Assembly (NCBI RefSeq): GCF_013204845.1
Contig: NZ_JABMKY010000020.1
Span: 62,001-126,000, forward strand
Length of the DNA: 64,000 nucleotides
Direction: 5' to 3'
Source of the DNA: Paenibacillus qinlingensis
GTDB taxonomy: Bacteria; Bacillota; Bacilli; Paenibacillales; NBRC-103111
The position numbers and the translations under genes are program-made. The notes below the pieces were generated by a model, which saw only the letters and a list, made by a program, of their open reading frames with translations, was not told where the DNA came from and made no database searches. This document shows positions 36,229 through 46,120 of this stretch, in pieces (the first letter of the stretch is position 1; every line of letters starts with the position of its first letter).

Positions 36229-38484
36229 ATGATGAAGAACATCTCGCTGAACAAGACATGGTTTCGTCGTCTCCTGTTTTCCTATGTAACGATTTTTCTT
36301 TTTATTGTGCCTCTACTCATGTTTATCCTATTGATGGCATTCAGTGAGCTTTCTCGAAAAACCGCCGTCGAATCCAATAAAATTTTCACCAAGCAAGTGC
36401 TCCAGTCCATTGACAATCAAATGAAGTTGATCGATAACACGATTACGAATGAGATCGCAAGCGATGATGATATGCTATCGGCTTTTTTTAATCCTGCTTT
36501 ACGCGACGACCGATTTTATTCGGGCTATTTGTCGTCTGTCAAAGTGAAAAGTCTCATGGCAACGATGCCGCTCATCGACTCGATCTATTTATATAGGCTG
36601 TCAGACGATAGAGTGCAGACACCATACTCCGTTTCCAAGCTAGCTGCATTTAATGATAAACAATTGATTGTAGAAGCTTTGAAGCAATCCGGACTAAATC
36701 AACAATGGTCAGATGTGCGGAAAGGTTTCACGGAGCAAGGAGAACCCACCGAATTTGTATCTTTAGTGAGATATGTCCCATTGAATTCTGGTAATGACGG
36801 ACTAATCGTAGTTAATGTGCAGCTTCAAGCGATTTCCCGTTTCGTTCAAACACTGACGACGGAAAATTCCAATCATCTCAGCCTTTATGACCGCGAGGGG
36901 ACGCCTATTTATGGTGACATTCATGGGAACGATTCCCTGATGACGGAGATGCATTCTGATTATTCCGAATGGGCTATTTTCAGCAGTGTGGCGAATGGTA
37001 ATTTGTTTCGTCTTGTCTCCGCAATATCGAAATATTGGATATTTGTTTGTGCAATTTTCTTTAGTATTGGTGTGATATGGATTGTTGTAGTTACCAGGCG
37101 GAACTATAAGCCTGTAGAAACGATCATACAGCGTATCCAATTATTCTCCCAGCAAAAAAGCGCCGAACTGTTCCGTAAAGGCAATCAAGACGAATTTAAG
37201 TTCATCGATACGGCCTTGGTAAATTTGATGGAACGGTCAAATGCCTATCAGAAGCAGCACGAGGAAGATTTAGTTTTTAAGCGAAAACACTTCTTTTTCG
37301 AATGGGTGGATGGGAATCGTCCCTTGAAGTTCGAAGAGTGGCAACAGGAGATGGAGAGTCTCGGAATGCCATGCAATTTTGACTCGCTATGTGTTAGTGT
37401 GCTGGAAATTAATAAATATAGTAAATTCGCAAATCTTTATTCAGATCATGATCAAAATTTGCTTAAATTCGTTTTATGTAGCGTAGTAAAGGAAATCGCA
37501 TTTGGCCGAAATGTAACCATATGGACCGAGTGGACGTCCAAAGATCAATTGACTTTGCTGCACTTGGTCCAGAAAGTACCGCCTGAAAGTACGCCCGAGC
37601 AGATTGCGAGTGATATAGCCAATGACATGATGCAATGGGTGAAGACCTACCTTGATTTTAATATTACAATGGGCATAGGTTCAGCAGTCGATCGTATTGA
37701 ACTTGTACATTATGCCTACGTTGAAGCGTTGGAAGCACTTCAATATAAACCAACACTAGGTGAGGATCGTGTGATCTGTTATTGGCAGATTAAACCTGAA
37801 AGTAAGCAACAGTCACTCGATCTTCTCGAATATATCCGCGCGATTGCATTTTCATTACGAACGGGGGAGGGAGATTGGCAGGTTAGCTTCACACAACTTT
37901 TTGATGGTATTCGAGCCGGTCTATATGCGCGTAAGGAATTAGACAACCTAATGAGCTACATGATATTTTTCCTTGATAAGGAGTTTACAGACTTACGAGC
38001 GGGTGTGCAAAAAATAGGGGCAGACGGTTTGAAGGATAAACTGCAAAAGGCAGTAGACGACTGGGACACGGTGGATGAATTACAGGATATGTTAAGAAAT
38101 GTTTTTACGAAAACAACAGAAGCGATGGTGACGTTGCGTGAGATGAGCAGCAACCATATGCTTATTCGTAAAATTAAATTATATATGGAGGAACATTACC
38201 AGAATCCAGATTTATCATTGCTTCATTTAAGCGATGTGTTTCATGTACATATGAAAAGTATTAGTCGTACATTTAAAGAAGAAATTGGTGAGAATTTTAT
38301 TGATTATTTGACTCGAATTCGTACAGAACATGCGAAAGAGCTTTTGGTTCAAACCGAACACTCCATACAAGAGATTACGGTCAGAATCGGATATCTGCAT
38401 CCGAACACGTTCATTCGATCATTTAAAAAGCTGGTTGGTCAAACACCAGGAGACTTTCGGAAGACTGCTCAAGTGAAATCATAA
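36229..38484 (+). CDS. Membrane-bound AraC family regulator with extracellular sensor domain
   Basis: A 751-aa protein behind AAAGGAG. A membrane helix (~16-40), an extracellular sensor (~42-265) and a second helix (~267-288) come first. A cytoplasmic linker follows, and C-terminal AraC motifs occupy ~645-748 (SDVFHVHMKSISRTFKEEIG, IRSFKKLVGQTPGDFRK). It has the same architecture as the protein at 13002-15248. It is followed in the same direction by an Lpl-type importer whose promoter region duplicates its own, so joint or auto-regulation is likely. Confidence 0.92.
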   Translation: MMKNISLNKTWFRRLLFSYVTIFLFIVPLLMFILLMAFSELSRKTAVESNKIFTKQVLQSIDNQMKLIDNTITNEIASDDDMLSAFFNPALRDDRFYSGYLSSVKVKSLMATMPLIDSIYLYRLSDDRVQTPYSVSKLAAFNDKQLIVEALKQSGLNQQWSDVRKGFTEQGEPTEFVSLVRYVPLNSGNDGLIVVNVQLQAISRFVQTLTTENSNHLSLYDREGTPIYGDIHGNDSLMTEMHSDYSEWAIFSSVANGNLFRLVSAISKYWIFVCAIFFSIGVIWIVVVTRRNYKPVETIIQRIQLFSQQKSAELFRKGNQDEFKFIDTALVNLMERSNAYQKQHEEDLVFKRKHFFFEWVDGNRPLKFEEWQQEMESLGMPCNFDSLCVSVLEINKYSKFANLYSDHDQNLLKFVLCSVVKEIAFGRNVTIWTEWTSKDQLTLLHLVQKVPPESTPEQIASDIANDMMQWVKTYLDFNITMGIGSAVDRIELVHYAYVEALEALQYKPTLGEDRVICYWQIKPESKQQSLDLLEYIRAIAFSLRTGEGDWQVSFTQLFDGIRAGLYARKELDNLMSYMIFFLDKEFTDLRAGVQKIGADGLKDKLQKAVDDWDTVDELQDMLRNVFTKTTEAMVTLREMSSNHMLIRKIKLYMEEHYQNPDLSLLHLSDVFHVHMKSISRTFKEEIGENFIDYLTRIRTEHAKELLVQTEHSIQEITVRIGYLHPNTFIRSFKKLVGQTPGDFRKTAQVKS

Positions 38485-38593
38485 ATAAGAACTTTATTGA
38501 TTGATATATTTTTGTTGATGAATAGGATTTGGATGGCCATAGGATCGGATTCACTGGTGAAAAAGCCAGGGATGACGGTTCTTTTTTTATTTG

Positions 38594-38656
38594 CGAATAT
38601 TGTTGATCGAGGGAAAATGAACGATTGTTCCACCTTACCTTTCAGTTGTACAGTTG
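38594..38656 (+). promoter_or_regulatory. Promoter region, copy 2 of the duplicated control element
   Basis: TTGTTG (38600-38605) and GATTGT (38623-38628) are 17 bases apart, followed by CAGTTGTACAGTTG. It matches 35912-35974. It is the likely start of the importer operon at 38691, separate from the AraC gene. Confidence 0.6.
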
Positions 38657-38690
38657 AATCGCAGGCAACTACAAAGAAAGAGGGAACAAT

Positions 38691-39611
38691 ATGAAAGCAA
38701 TACACCGAAGGCGAATCGACATGAAGAGATTAAGGGAGAATATGCCACTACTCCTAATGTTCATACCCGTCATTTTATTTTACTTAATTTTCAAATACGC
38801 ACCAATGGCTGGACTGATCATCGCTTTTAAAGATTATAACTTTTTTGACGGGGTGTTCCATAGTCCCTGGGTTGGATTTGAACATTTCCAAAAGCTGTTC
38901 AGTAACCCAAATTCGCTGAAAATTATCCGAAACACACTTCTACTTAGCTCTCTAAATATATTCGTGGGATTTCCGTTTCCGATCCTATTAGCTATTCTTT
39001 TGAACGAAGCGAGAAAAATGTGGTTTAAGAAAATCGTTCAAACGCTTGTATATTTACCTTACTTTTATTCATGGATTATTGTCGGTGGGATCGTCTTTAG
39101 TATTTTCGGAATCGAAGGAAGCTGGTTAAGTCATTTGATGACCCTTTTTAAGCTGGAACCATTTCCATTCTTATACAATATCAAATCATGGATCACCATC
39201 TTTGTTGGTGCAGGGATATGGAAAGATATGGGTTTTAACGCCATCATCTATTTGGCGGCAATGACGACAATCGACCCGTCTTTGTACGAATCAGCAAGTA
39301 TGGATGGTGCTAATAAAGGGAAACAGATTATTCATATTACGATTCCCGGAATTGCGCCGACCATCATTTTGGTCTTTATACTTTCTATGGGGCGGGTGAT
39401 GGAAGTGGGATTCGACCCCATTTACGTCTTGAAAAATGCTGCGGTGAACGACGTTTCGGATGTCATCTCCACGTATATTTATCGCGTTGGACTGCAAGGC
39501 GCGCAATTTAGTTTAACTACAGCAATGGGCATGTTTGAATCAGTCGTTGCTTTAATTCTACTGCTCTCTGTCAATTGGATTGCTCGTCGCTTTCAGCAGG
39601 GTCTATTTTAG
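38691..39611 (+). CDS. Carbohydrate ABC importer permease, LplB type
   Basis: A 306-aa membrane protein. It opens LLLMFIPVILFYLIFKYAPMAG and has the EAA loop ESASMDGANKGKQI. AGAGGGA precedes the ATG. It is first of the B-C-A importer set under the duplicated promoter and partners with the LplC-type permease 15 bases downstream. Confidence 0.92.
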   Translation: MKAIHRRRIDMKRLRENMPLLLMFIPVILFYLIFKYAPMAGLIIAFKDYNFFDGVFHSPWVGFEHFQKLFSNPNSLKIIRNTLLLSSLNIFVGFPFPILLAILLNEARKMWFKKIVQTLVYLPYFYSWIIVGGIVFSIFGIEGSWLSHLMTLFKLEPFPFLYNIKSWITIFVGAGIWKDMGFNAIIYLAAMTTIDPSLYESASMDGANKGKQIIHITIPGIAPTIILVFILSMGRVMEVGFDPIYVLKNAAVNDVSDVISTYIYRVGLQGAQFSLTTAMGMFESVVALILLLSVNWIARRFQQGLF

Positions 39612-39626
39612 AAAGGAGGAATCGAG

Positions 39627-40502
39627 ATGCGTGCATCCAATGGAGATAACATCTTCTACATCATAAATTATATCGTATTAGCCTTAATTGCCTGTTCTAG
39701 CTTGTTTCCACTTCTTCATTTGATTGCGCTTTCCATTAGTAGTTCATCCGCCATCGAAACCGGGAAAGTAAATCTATGGCCCATCGGCTTCACCTGGGAA
39801 ACATTTAACGTTTTGATCAAGGGAACACCGCTCATCCGATCTTTCAGCAACAGTACTGTGATCACATTCGTAGGTGTTACGTTATGCATGCTCACCACGA
39901 TTTTGGCTGCATATCCCTTATCACGTCCCAATTTTTATGCACGACGCTTCTTTACGCTTTCAATGATCTTTACGATGATCTTTACGGGAGGCATTATCCC
40001 TACTTTCCTTGTCATCCAAAGTTTGGGACTGGTTAACTCCTATTGGGCGCTATGGTTACCGGGTTTAGTAAGTACCTATAACATGTTGCTTCTACGCACG
40101 TACTTCGAGAACATCCCGTCTGAAATTGACGATGCGGCACGAATGGATGGTTGCAGCGAAGTACGGCTTCTACTTCAAGTTGTATTGCCCATTTCTATGC
40201 CTGTACTCGCGACATTAACGCTTTTCTATGGTGTTGCGTACTGGAATATTTTTTTTAGTATGCTGATTTACATCAACGATACCGATAAGCACAACTTAAC
40301 CGTTCTCGTACAACAAATGATTCAAAGCCAGAGCGTGCTGCAGCAAACCATGATGGTGCAGCCAGACGATCAGGTTCATGTGGTGGAAGAGGGCATTAAA
40401 GCTGCAGGCGTGATTGTCATGATTACCCCGATGCTGGTGGTTTATCCATTTTTGCAAAAATACTTTGTTAAAGGCGTTATGCTAGGTTCTGTGAAAGGCT
40501 AA
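39627..40502 (+). CDS. Carbohydrate ABC importer permease, LplC type
   Basis: A 291-aa membrane protein behind AAAGGAGG. The EAA loop is DDAARMDGCSEVRLL and the ending YFVKGVMLGSVKG is typical. It is 125 bases before the binding-protein gene; that spacer holds an orphan strong ribosome-binding-like sequence (AAGGAGGTGG near 40520) without a following start. Confidence 0.92.
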   Translation: MRASNGDNIFYIINYIVLALIACSSLFPLLHLIALSISSSSAIETGKVNLWPIGFTWETFNVLIKGTPLIRSFSNSTVITFVGVTLCMLTTILAAYPLSRPNFYARRFFTLSMIFTMIFTGGIIPTFLVIQSLGLVNSYWALWLPGLVSTYNMLLLRTYFENIPSEIDDAARMDGCSEVRLLLQVVLPISMPVLATLTLFYGVAYWNIFFSMLIYINDTDKHNLTVLVQQMIQSQSVLQQTMMVQPDDQVHVVEEGIKAAGVIVMITPMLVVYPFLQKYFVKGVMLGSVKG

Positions 40503-40627
40503 GGAAGCATGAAAGCGATAAGGAGGTGGTGCTACTAAGAAGAATCTGGTACCCAAAGATCCGATAAGGTAAGCTTAAATCAACTAATAACGAATAAGAA
40601 ATTTCATTCAAAAGGGGTTTATCAAAC

Positions 40628-42313
40628 ATGAGAAAATGGATTGCGACATCACTAACGATGGCATTATCGATTTCAATGGTTCTCACGGCATGCAGTACGA
40701 AATCTACCGTAGAGCCGAGTTCCTCTGCTAATTCAACAACTCCATCTGCATCAACCCCAACTGCATCAACAGCGCCAGCTAAGAAAGGGGATATATCCGT
40801 ATCGGTTTATGACCGTGGAAATATTCCTGCAGCAGAAGGCACATTAGAAGATAATCGTTGGACAAAATTCATAAACGAGAATGGCCCTGCGAATGTCAAA
40901 TATGTGCCAATTCCGCGCAACGATTCGGCACAAAAATTCAATGTACTGTTTGCATCGAGTTCGGCGCCTGACATTATTAACGAGTTTGATCCGAATATAC
41001 TGAACCCGCTCATCGATCAGAAGCAGCTTATGCCGCTAAACGACCTGATCGACAAGTACAGTGTTGAATATAAGAAGATTCTTCAGGATTATCCCGCATT
41101 GAAGAAAGTAGGGACCAGTCCTGACGGGAAAATGTACAAAATTGGTCGGGTGCTGGAGTCATTTCCAAGTTATGCGGTCTTCGTCCGTGAAGATTGGTTA
41201 AAAAAATTAAATCTCGACGTACCGAAAACGACCGAGGATCTGTATAAAGTAGCCAAAGCGTTTGCGGAGCAAGACCCTGACGGTAACGGAAAGAAGGACA
41301 CATACGGTATGGCATTGAGTTATCGTTCGGAGTTTGCGATCGATATGATGTTCGGAAACCCTGTGGAGCAATACGGTCTTGTGAACGATCAACCGACCCG
41401 TGCATTTGAGAATGCGAAATTGGCGACAGAGTTCAAAAAACGTTTGTTCGATGAGGGACTAATCGATAAAGACTTTGTGAATGACAAAAATGGGGCTAAA
41501 GCCAAACAAGACTTTCTGAATGGCAAGTTGGGCATTTTTCCAACTTTTGTAGGCAGTTGGTTTGATTCGACAGTAACGGATATACAAACCTTGAAGAAGG
41601 CAGTGCCAGATGCCAGTGTGATCCCTATCGCACTGCCAAAAAGTCCAGTTGGCGAATTTATTCCGGATGTACAAAGTCCAGTGCAAATGACAACTGCGAT
41701 TAATGCAAAGACGAAAGATCCGGTTGCAGCGATCAAATATATCGACTTTATGAATCGTGTCTCAACGGGTACCAGCATCCTTTTCGGATTGGAAGGTACG
41801 CATTATAAGAAGGATGCAAACGGATGTCCGAAAATCATCGATCCGAATAAAACGAAAGCAGAAATTAGCTGGGCGGGCGACTATGCGCAATCCTATTCCC
41901 GTTTGCTGCTAGGCAAGTGTTCGTTCTTCCAAAATCAATTCAATCCTGACATTCCAGAACAAAAAGCAGGACTGGATATGTTCAACAAAGCCGAGTCCTT
42001 ATATCTCGATTCGACTAAAAAATATCGTTTCATCACTATGCAAGAGCTGATACCATCTTTCCCAAAAGATATGCAAACGTCATTTAACACTGTCAAAAAG
42101 CAAATTACCGATACGTGGTTGAAATCAGTCCTGAGCGGGGATAAATACTCGGTTGAACAAGCCTACAAGGACGTTCAGACTTCTTGGGATAAAGTGGGCG
42201 GCAAACAAATGGATGATTTCATAATCGATTGGTATAAAACCAATAAGGACAGCAGTTTCATGATGAAAGATTTATGGGAGACCGTTGCCAAACAAGAACA
42301 AATGAAGAAATAA
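40628..42313 (+). CDS. Extracellular sugar-binding lipoprotein, LplA type
   Basis: A 561-aa solute-binding protein. The lipobox is VLTAC (Cys22), followed by a long Ser/Thr/Pro linker. AAAAGGGG precedes the ATG. Family segments are YAVFVREDWLKKLNLDVPK, EQDPDGNGKKDTYGMAL and FGLEGTHYKKDANG. Bases 40981-41063 recur almost exactly at 46121-46203, downstream of the GH51 gene. Its position before a secreted arabinofuranosidase suggests an arabinose-containing oligosaccharide as ligand, by inference only. Confidence 0.92.
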   Translation: MRKWIATSLTMALSISMVLTACSTKSTVEPSSSANSTTPSASTPTASTAPAKKGDISVSVYDRGNIPAAEGTLEDNRWTKFINENGPANVKYVPIPRNDSAQKFNVLFASSSAPDIINEFDPNILNPLIDQKQLMPLNDLIDKYSVEYKKILQDYPALKKVGTSPDGKMYKIGRVLESFPSYAVFVREDWLKKLNLDVPKTTEDLYKVAKAFAEQDPDGNGKKDTYGMALSYRSEFAIDMMFGNPVEQYGLVNDQPTRAFENAKLATEFKKRLFDEGLIDKDFVNDKNGAKAKQDFLNGKLGIFPTFVGSWFDSTVTDIQTLKKAVPDASVIPIALPKSPVGEFIPDVQSPVQMTTAINAKTKDPVAAIKYIDFMNRVSTGTSILFGLEGTHYKKDANGCPKIIDPNKTKAEISWAGDYAQSYSRLLLGKCSFFQNQFNPDIPEQKAGLDMFNKAESLYLDSTKKYRFITMQELIPSFPKDMQTSFNTVKKQITDTWLKSVLSGDKYSVEQAYKDVQTSWDKVGGKQMDDFIIDWYKTNKDSSFMMKDLWETVAKQEQMKK

Positions 42314-42405
42314 GCAAGGTTCATTTCATAGAGAATGGGGGCCGTCATACGATCTGCGGTCCTCAACCTTTACTTTATCCTTATATGAATAAGTGGAGGT
42401 GAATT

Positions 42406-42490
42406 ATGGGGGAGGTTTAGGAAGTTTGTTTGTGGTTTGGCGTTATTACTTATTATCCTGAGTGCAGCACGTGCCGCGGTTATACAGTAA
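42406..42490 (+). pseudogene. Relic signal peptide of a secreted protein, frameshifted
   Basis: GGAGGT (42395-42400) precedes ATG 42406, whose own frame stops after four codons. One frame over, the sequence encodes RKFVCGLALLLIILSAARA, a textbook signal peptide, then AVIQ and a stop at 42488. Removing one G from the run of five after the ATG would restore MGRFRKF and the full signal. It looks like the remnant of a secreted-protein gene that decayed upstream of the GH51 gene. Confidence 0.5.
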
Positions 42491-42586
42491 TTGCCGGTCT
42501 CCAATCCAGGATTGAACCGCGTTTGATCAATGTATGCCATAGTAATGAGTAACTTACGTTATCAAATCGAAGGGGTTGAATATTAC

Positions 42587-45500
42587 ATGTCTACTGTTTT
42601 AAGAAAACATGTTAAAAGATGTGCCTTCTTGTTTCTGAGTGCCTCCATATTAATCGGCATGTTTGCGACCGTGCAGCCGGCCTATGCGGCTACAACTACT
42701 GCAGATGTTACTGTAAACGCTAACATTATCGGAAATAAAGTTTCGCAGCTTCTGGTTGGCGGGTTTACTGAGGATCTAAATCTGTCAGTGGATGGGGGGC
42801 TTTATGCAGAAAAGGTCTTTAACCGCTCCTTCGAGTTTGGCTCTCTGGACAAGGCTCCCTATAATACGCCTTTAACCGGATGGACGCAGGTTAACCGAGG
42901 CAGCGGAGCAGGAACCATTACAGTGGAAAACAGTAGTCCGCTTAACACGGTAAATACCCATTATTTGCATGTAAATGTTACTGCAGCGGGAACTGGAGTC
43001 GGAATCTCCAATGCAGGCTGGTTTGGAATGAGCGTTAAAGCAAGCACCACGTATAACTACTCTTTCTTCGCCAAGAAAGGATCTGATTTCAATTCTTCCT
43101 TAACGCTAGCTATTGAAGGTGCAAACGGCACAGTTTATGGGAGTAATACGATCAGCTCACTGACGGGGGATTGGGTGAAATACACAGGCAGCCTTACGTC
43201 GAGTACGAACGATGCCAATGCTAAGTTGGTTTTAACGGCCAATGGCACAGGAAATGTGTATCTGGATTTTATATCTCTTTTCCCTGATCAAACCTACAAG
43301 AATCGTCCGAATGGCGCGAGGATCGATATGGGCGAAGCATATGAGGATTTACATCTGAAATTCATACGTTTCCCGGGCGGCTGTATTATTCATAGTTCTG
43401 CCTATCAATACAACTGGAAGGATCAATTGGGACCTGTCGAAACACGAAAGGAATATCCCAACATGTGGGTTACTCAGGACCCCAGGGAACATATAACAAA
43501 CGGTTTTGGCATGTTCGAGTGGCTTCAGTTTATCGAAGACCTAGGCACGGTTGCCGTTCCGGTACTACCGGTGGGAGTCACACATATCAGCTCTGCACTT
43601 GACCCCAATTCTGCCGCATTGAACCAGCTTGTACAGGATACGCTGGACTTTGTAGAGTTCGCCAACGGTAGTGCTACTTCAACTTGGGGAGCGAAACGTG
43701 CGGCCATGGGTCATCCCGCACCATTTAATATCGAGTACTTGGGATTGGGAAATGAGGAGTATGACACTCCGAATGCAAGAGCGGATATTACAAAAGTATA
43801 TAATGCGGTTCATCAAGCCTATCCGTCACTTAAGCTAATTGTAACGTCAGGGGACTCTCATTCCTTGTATGATTTCAGCGCTCAATTAGGCGCTTACGAA
43901 ACCGATGCACATTATTATTTTACCCGTGGCAGCCTTGGTTGGATTGATTTTATTTATAGCTATAATCGTGAATATCCAAAGGTCATGATTGGCGAATATG
44001 GCTCTAATTCAAGAGATGCAACTATCAATGATGCGCTGGATATGGCCAAAGACAAAACGGTATTCGAGAAAAATGGCGATATTCTGGATATGTCCGCGTT
44101 TACGCATCTGAGAAGAGTAATCGATTTTGATAATGCCAATGTATTCAAAAGCAACTATCATCACGTAGACAAGATGTGGGCGGAAAACTTGGCGGATTAT
44201 AATGTGAACTTCAGGCAATCAGGTGACACGAATCTTATGGTAGTTGCAGGCAAGGACGATGAAACCGGTGATGTGATCCTGAAGCTTATCAATAACAGCG
44301 CGAATACGATTAATTCGAACATCACGTTGAACGGCATGACGAACATCTCATCATCCGCTGATGTTACCTACTTGAAGCCCAAAGTGGAGGGCAACAAGGA
44401 TGCCAAGGACGATAATTACAGGAATGATGGACTAGGCCAGAGCACGGATCTGAATGAAGTGGACTTTGGGACAACGACGGCAAGTATAATCGGTAATCTC
44501 CTCAATTATTCCCTGGTGCCTTATTCCTTCTCAGTCGTTAGAGTTCACGGTAATATTTCTACTAGCGATGCTTCAACGATATATGAGGTTGAAAACCTGA
44601 ATGGTGGCGCAACGATAAGCAATAGCCGGGCGCTCACGGCCGAATATCAATATCTGACGGGCATGAATGCCAGCAATAGCAATTGGAGTAAAGCCGATTT
44701 AAAAGCAGCAGGCGAATATGTCCAATATAATAATTTTAATGTTGCCGAAGCAGGCACCTATAACGTTAAGATTGGCTACAAAACCGGTACCACTCGTGCC
44801 ATCTTGCAAATGGCAATTGACGGAATAAATCAGGGATCATCATTTGATCAGTATGGGACCGGAGGAAACTTTGCAGATTTAGATATGGGTACGGTGACCT
44901 TAAGCGCCGGCAAGCACCCTGTCCGATTTACCGCGACAGGCAAAAATGCATCTTCTACGGATTACGGTGGAGCGATAGACTATATCTTGTTGACGCCAAT
45001 CAATAGTGGTCCTGCTAACTTTAATAACATGCCCACAGGAGGAGCGCCATTAGGATGGAACACAAACACAAGTGTAGGCACGGTAACGGTACAAAACATT
45101 CCAAGCTCAGCTGATAAGAGCGTATTACTAAATAAAACAGGTACCACAACCGGCTCCATGACGTCCTTGTCCAAGGCGTTTGCTCCGCTAAGCGGCACAG
45201 TGGTGGTTGAAGCGAAAGTCAGAAGAGAAAGTACCTCTAATCTGTGGTGTTTGCCTTATGTATACAGCAGTAATGGCACGATTGCCGAATCGATACAATT
45301 TGATAATGGCAATATCAAGGCATACTACAACGGAGGCTGGCAGACCGTACAGTCATTTACGGCAGGGACTTGGTATACTTTGAAATTAGTCATAAATACG
45401 GACACAGATAAATTTGATTTGTTTATTAACGGTGTCCAGAAGGTGACTCAAGGGACGCTTAGAAACGCTGTTTCGGACATTGCCAAAATTGAGTTCTATG

Positions 45501-46114
45501 CAGCGGATTTCAACACGGGAACGACGTATGTGGATGTTGAGAGTGAGCCGTATTCTACTTCCGGTAACTTTAATAGCATGCCCACAGGAGGAGCACCTTT
45601 AGGTTGGAACGTAAACACAAGCGTAGGTACGGTAACCGTACAGGACGTTCCAAGCTCATCTGACAAGAGTGTAATGCTAAATAAAATAGGTACCGCGACG
45701 GGCTCTAAAACATCCTTGTCCAAGGAGTTTGCCCCGCTGGCTGGCGAAGTGGTGGTTGAAGCGAAAGTCAGAAGAGAAAGCACCTCAAATCTGTGGTGTA
45801 TGCCTTATGTGTATAGTAGTGATGGAACCACATTGGCCGAAACCATACAATTTGATAATGGCAATATCAAAGCGTACAACAACGGGGGCTGGCAAACCAT
45901 ACAGACATTTACAGCTGGCACATGGTATGATCTGAAATTAGTCATATATACGGGCACAGATAAATTTGATTTGTATATTAACGGAGTCCAGAAGGTGACT
46001 CAAGGGACACTTAGAAACGCTGTTTCGGACATTGGCAAAATAGAGTTCTATGCAGCGGATTTTAACGCAGGCTCGACATATGTGGATATTGAAAGAGAGC
46101 CATATTCAAATTAA
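42587..46114 (+). CDS. Secreted alpha-L-arabinofuranosidase-like enzyme, GH51 type, with CBM and tandem C-terminal domains
   Basis: A 1175-aa exported protein. ATG 42587 starts a clean signal peptide (cleavage near AYA/ATT, ~residue 35); an in-frame ATG at 42530 is rejected. The catalytic region (~40-660) has an inserted carbohydrate-binding-like sandwich at ~105-230. The likely acid/base Glu390 is in GLGNEEYD and the nucleophile Glu470 in VMIGEYGS, following the GH51 clan-A pattern. A CBM6/35-like domain follows (~665-805). Two near-identical 183-residue LamG-like domains end the protein (811-993 and 994-1175), encoded by a 549-base tandem duplication. It probably removes arabinose from arabinan or arabinoxylan at the cell surface for the importer upstream. 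Confidence 0.88.
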   Translation: MSTVLRKHVKRCAFLFLSASILIGMFATVQPAYAATTTADVTVNANIIGNKVSQLLVGGFTEDLNLSVDGGLYAEKVFNRSFEFGSLDKAPYNTPLTGWTQVNRGSGAGTITVENSSPLNTVNTHYLHVNVTAAGTGVGISNAGWFGMSVKASTTYNYSFFAKKGSDFNSSLTLAIEGANGTVYGSNTISSLTGDWVKYTGSLTSSTNDANAKLVLTANGTGNVYLDFISLFPDQTYKNRPNGARIDMGEAYEDLHLKFIRFPGGCIIHSSAYQYNWKDQLGPVETRKEYPNMWVTQDPREHITNGFGMFEWLQFIEDLGTVAVPVLPVGVTHISSALDPNSAALNQLVQDTLDFVEFANGSATSTWGAKRAAMGHPAPFNIEYLGLGNEEYDTPNARADITKVYNAVHQAYPSLKLIVTSGDSHSLYDFSAQLGAYETDAHYYFTRGSLGWIDFIYSYNREYPKVMIGEYGSNSRDATINDALDMAKDKTVFEKNGDILDMSAFTHLRRVIDFDNANVFKSNYHHVDKMWAENLADYNVNFRQSGDTNLMVVAGKDDETGDVILKLINNSANTINSNITLNGMTNISSSADVTYLKPKVEGNKDAKDDNYRNDGLGQSTDLNEVDFGTTTASIIGNLLNYSLVPYSFSVVRVHGNISTSDASTIYEVENLNGGATISNSRALTAEYQYLTGMNASNSNWSKADLKAAGEYVQYNNFNVAEAGTYNVKIGYKTGTTRAILQMAIDGINQGSSFDQYGTGGNFADLDMGTVTLSAGKHPVRFTATGKNASSTDYGGAIDYILLTPINSGPANFNNMPTGGAPLGWNTNTSVGTVTVQNIPSSADKSVLLNKTGTTTGSMTSLSKAFAPLSGTVVVEAKVRRESTSNLWCLPYVYSSNGTIAESIQFDNGNIKAYYNGGWQTVQSFTAGTWYTLKLVINTDTDKFDLFINGVQKVTQGTLRNAVSDIAKIEFYAADFNTGTTYVDVESEPYSTSGNFNSMPTGGAPLGWNVNTSVGTVTVQDVPSSSDKSVMLNKIGTATGSKTSLSKEFAPLAGEVVVEAKVRRESTSNLWCMPYVYSSDGTTLAETIQFDNGNIKAYNNGGWQTIQTFTAGTWYDLKLVIYTGTDKFDLYINGVQKVTQGTLRNAVSDIGKIEFYAADFNAGSTYVDIEREPYSN
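45017..46114 (+). repeat. 549-bp tandem duplication inside the GH51-type gene
   Basis: Copy 1 (45017-45565) and copy 2 (45566-46114) are alike along their length, both starting AACTTTAATA.CATGCCCACA. Differences are spread and mostly preserve the frame, pointing to a fairly recent in-frame domain duplication that doubles the terminal binding module. Confidence 0.92.
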
Positions 46115-46120
46115 AGAAGA

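Noticed and set aside
40515..40540. Strong AAGGAGG site after the LplC-type permease as a hidden gene start
   Set aside because: No start codon with a sustained frame follows; the real binding-protein start has its own site at about 40611.
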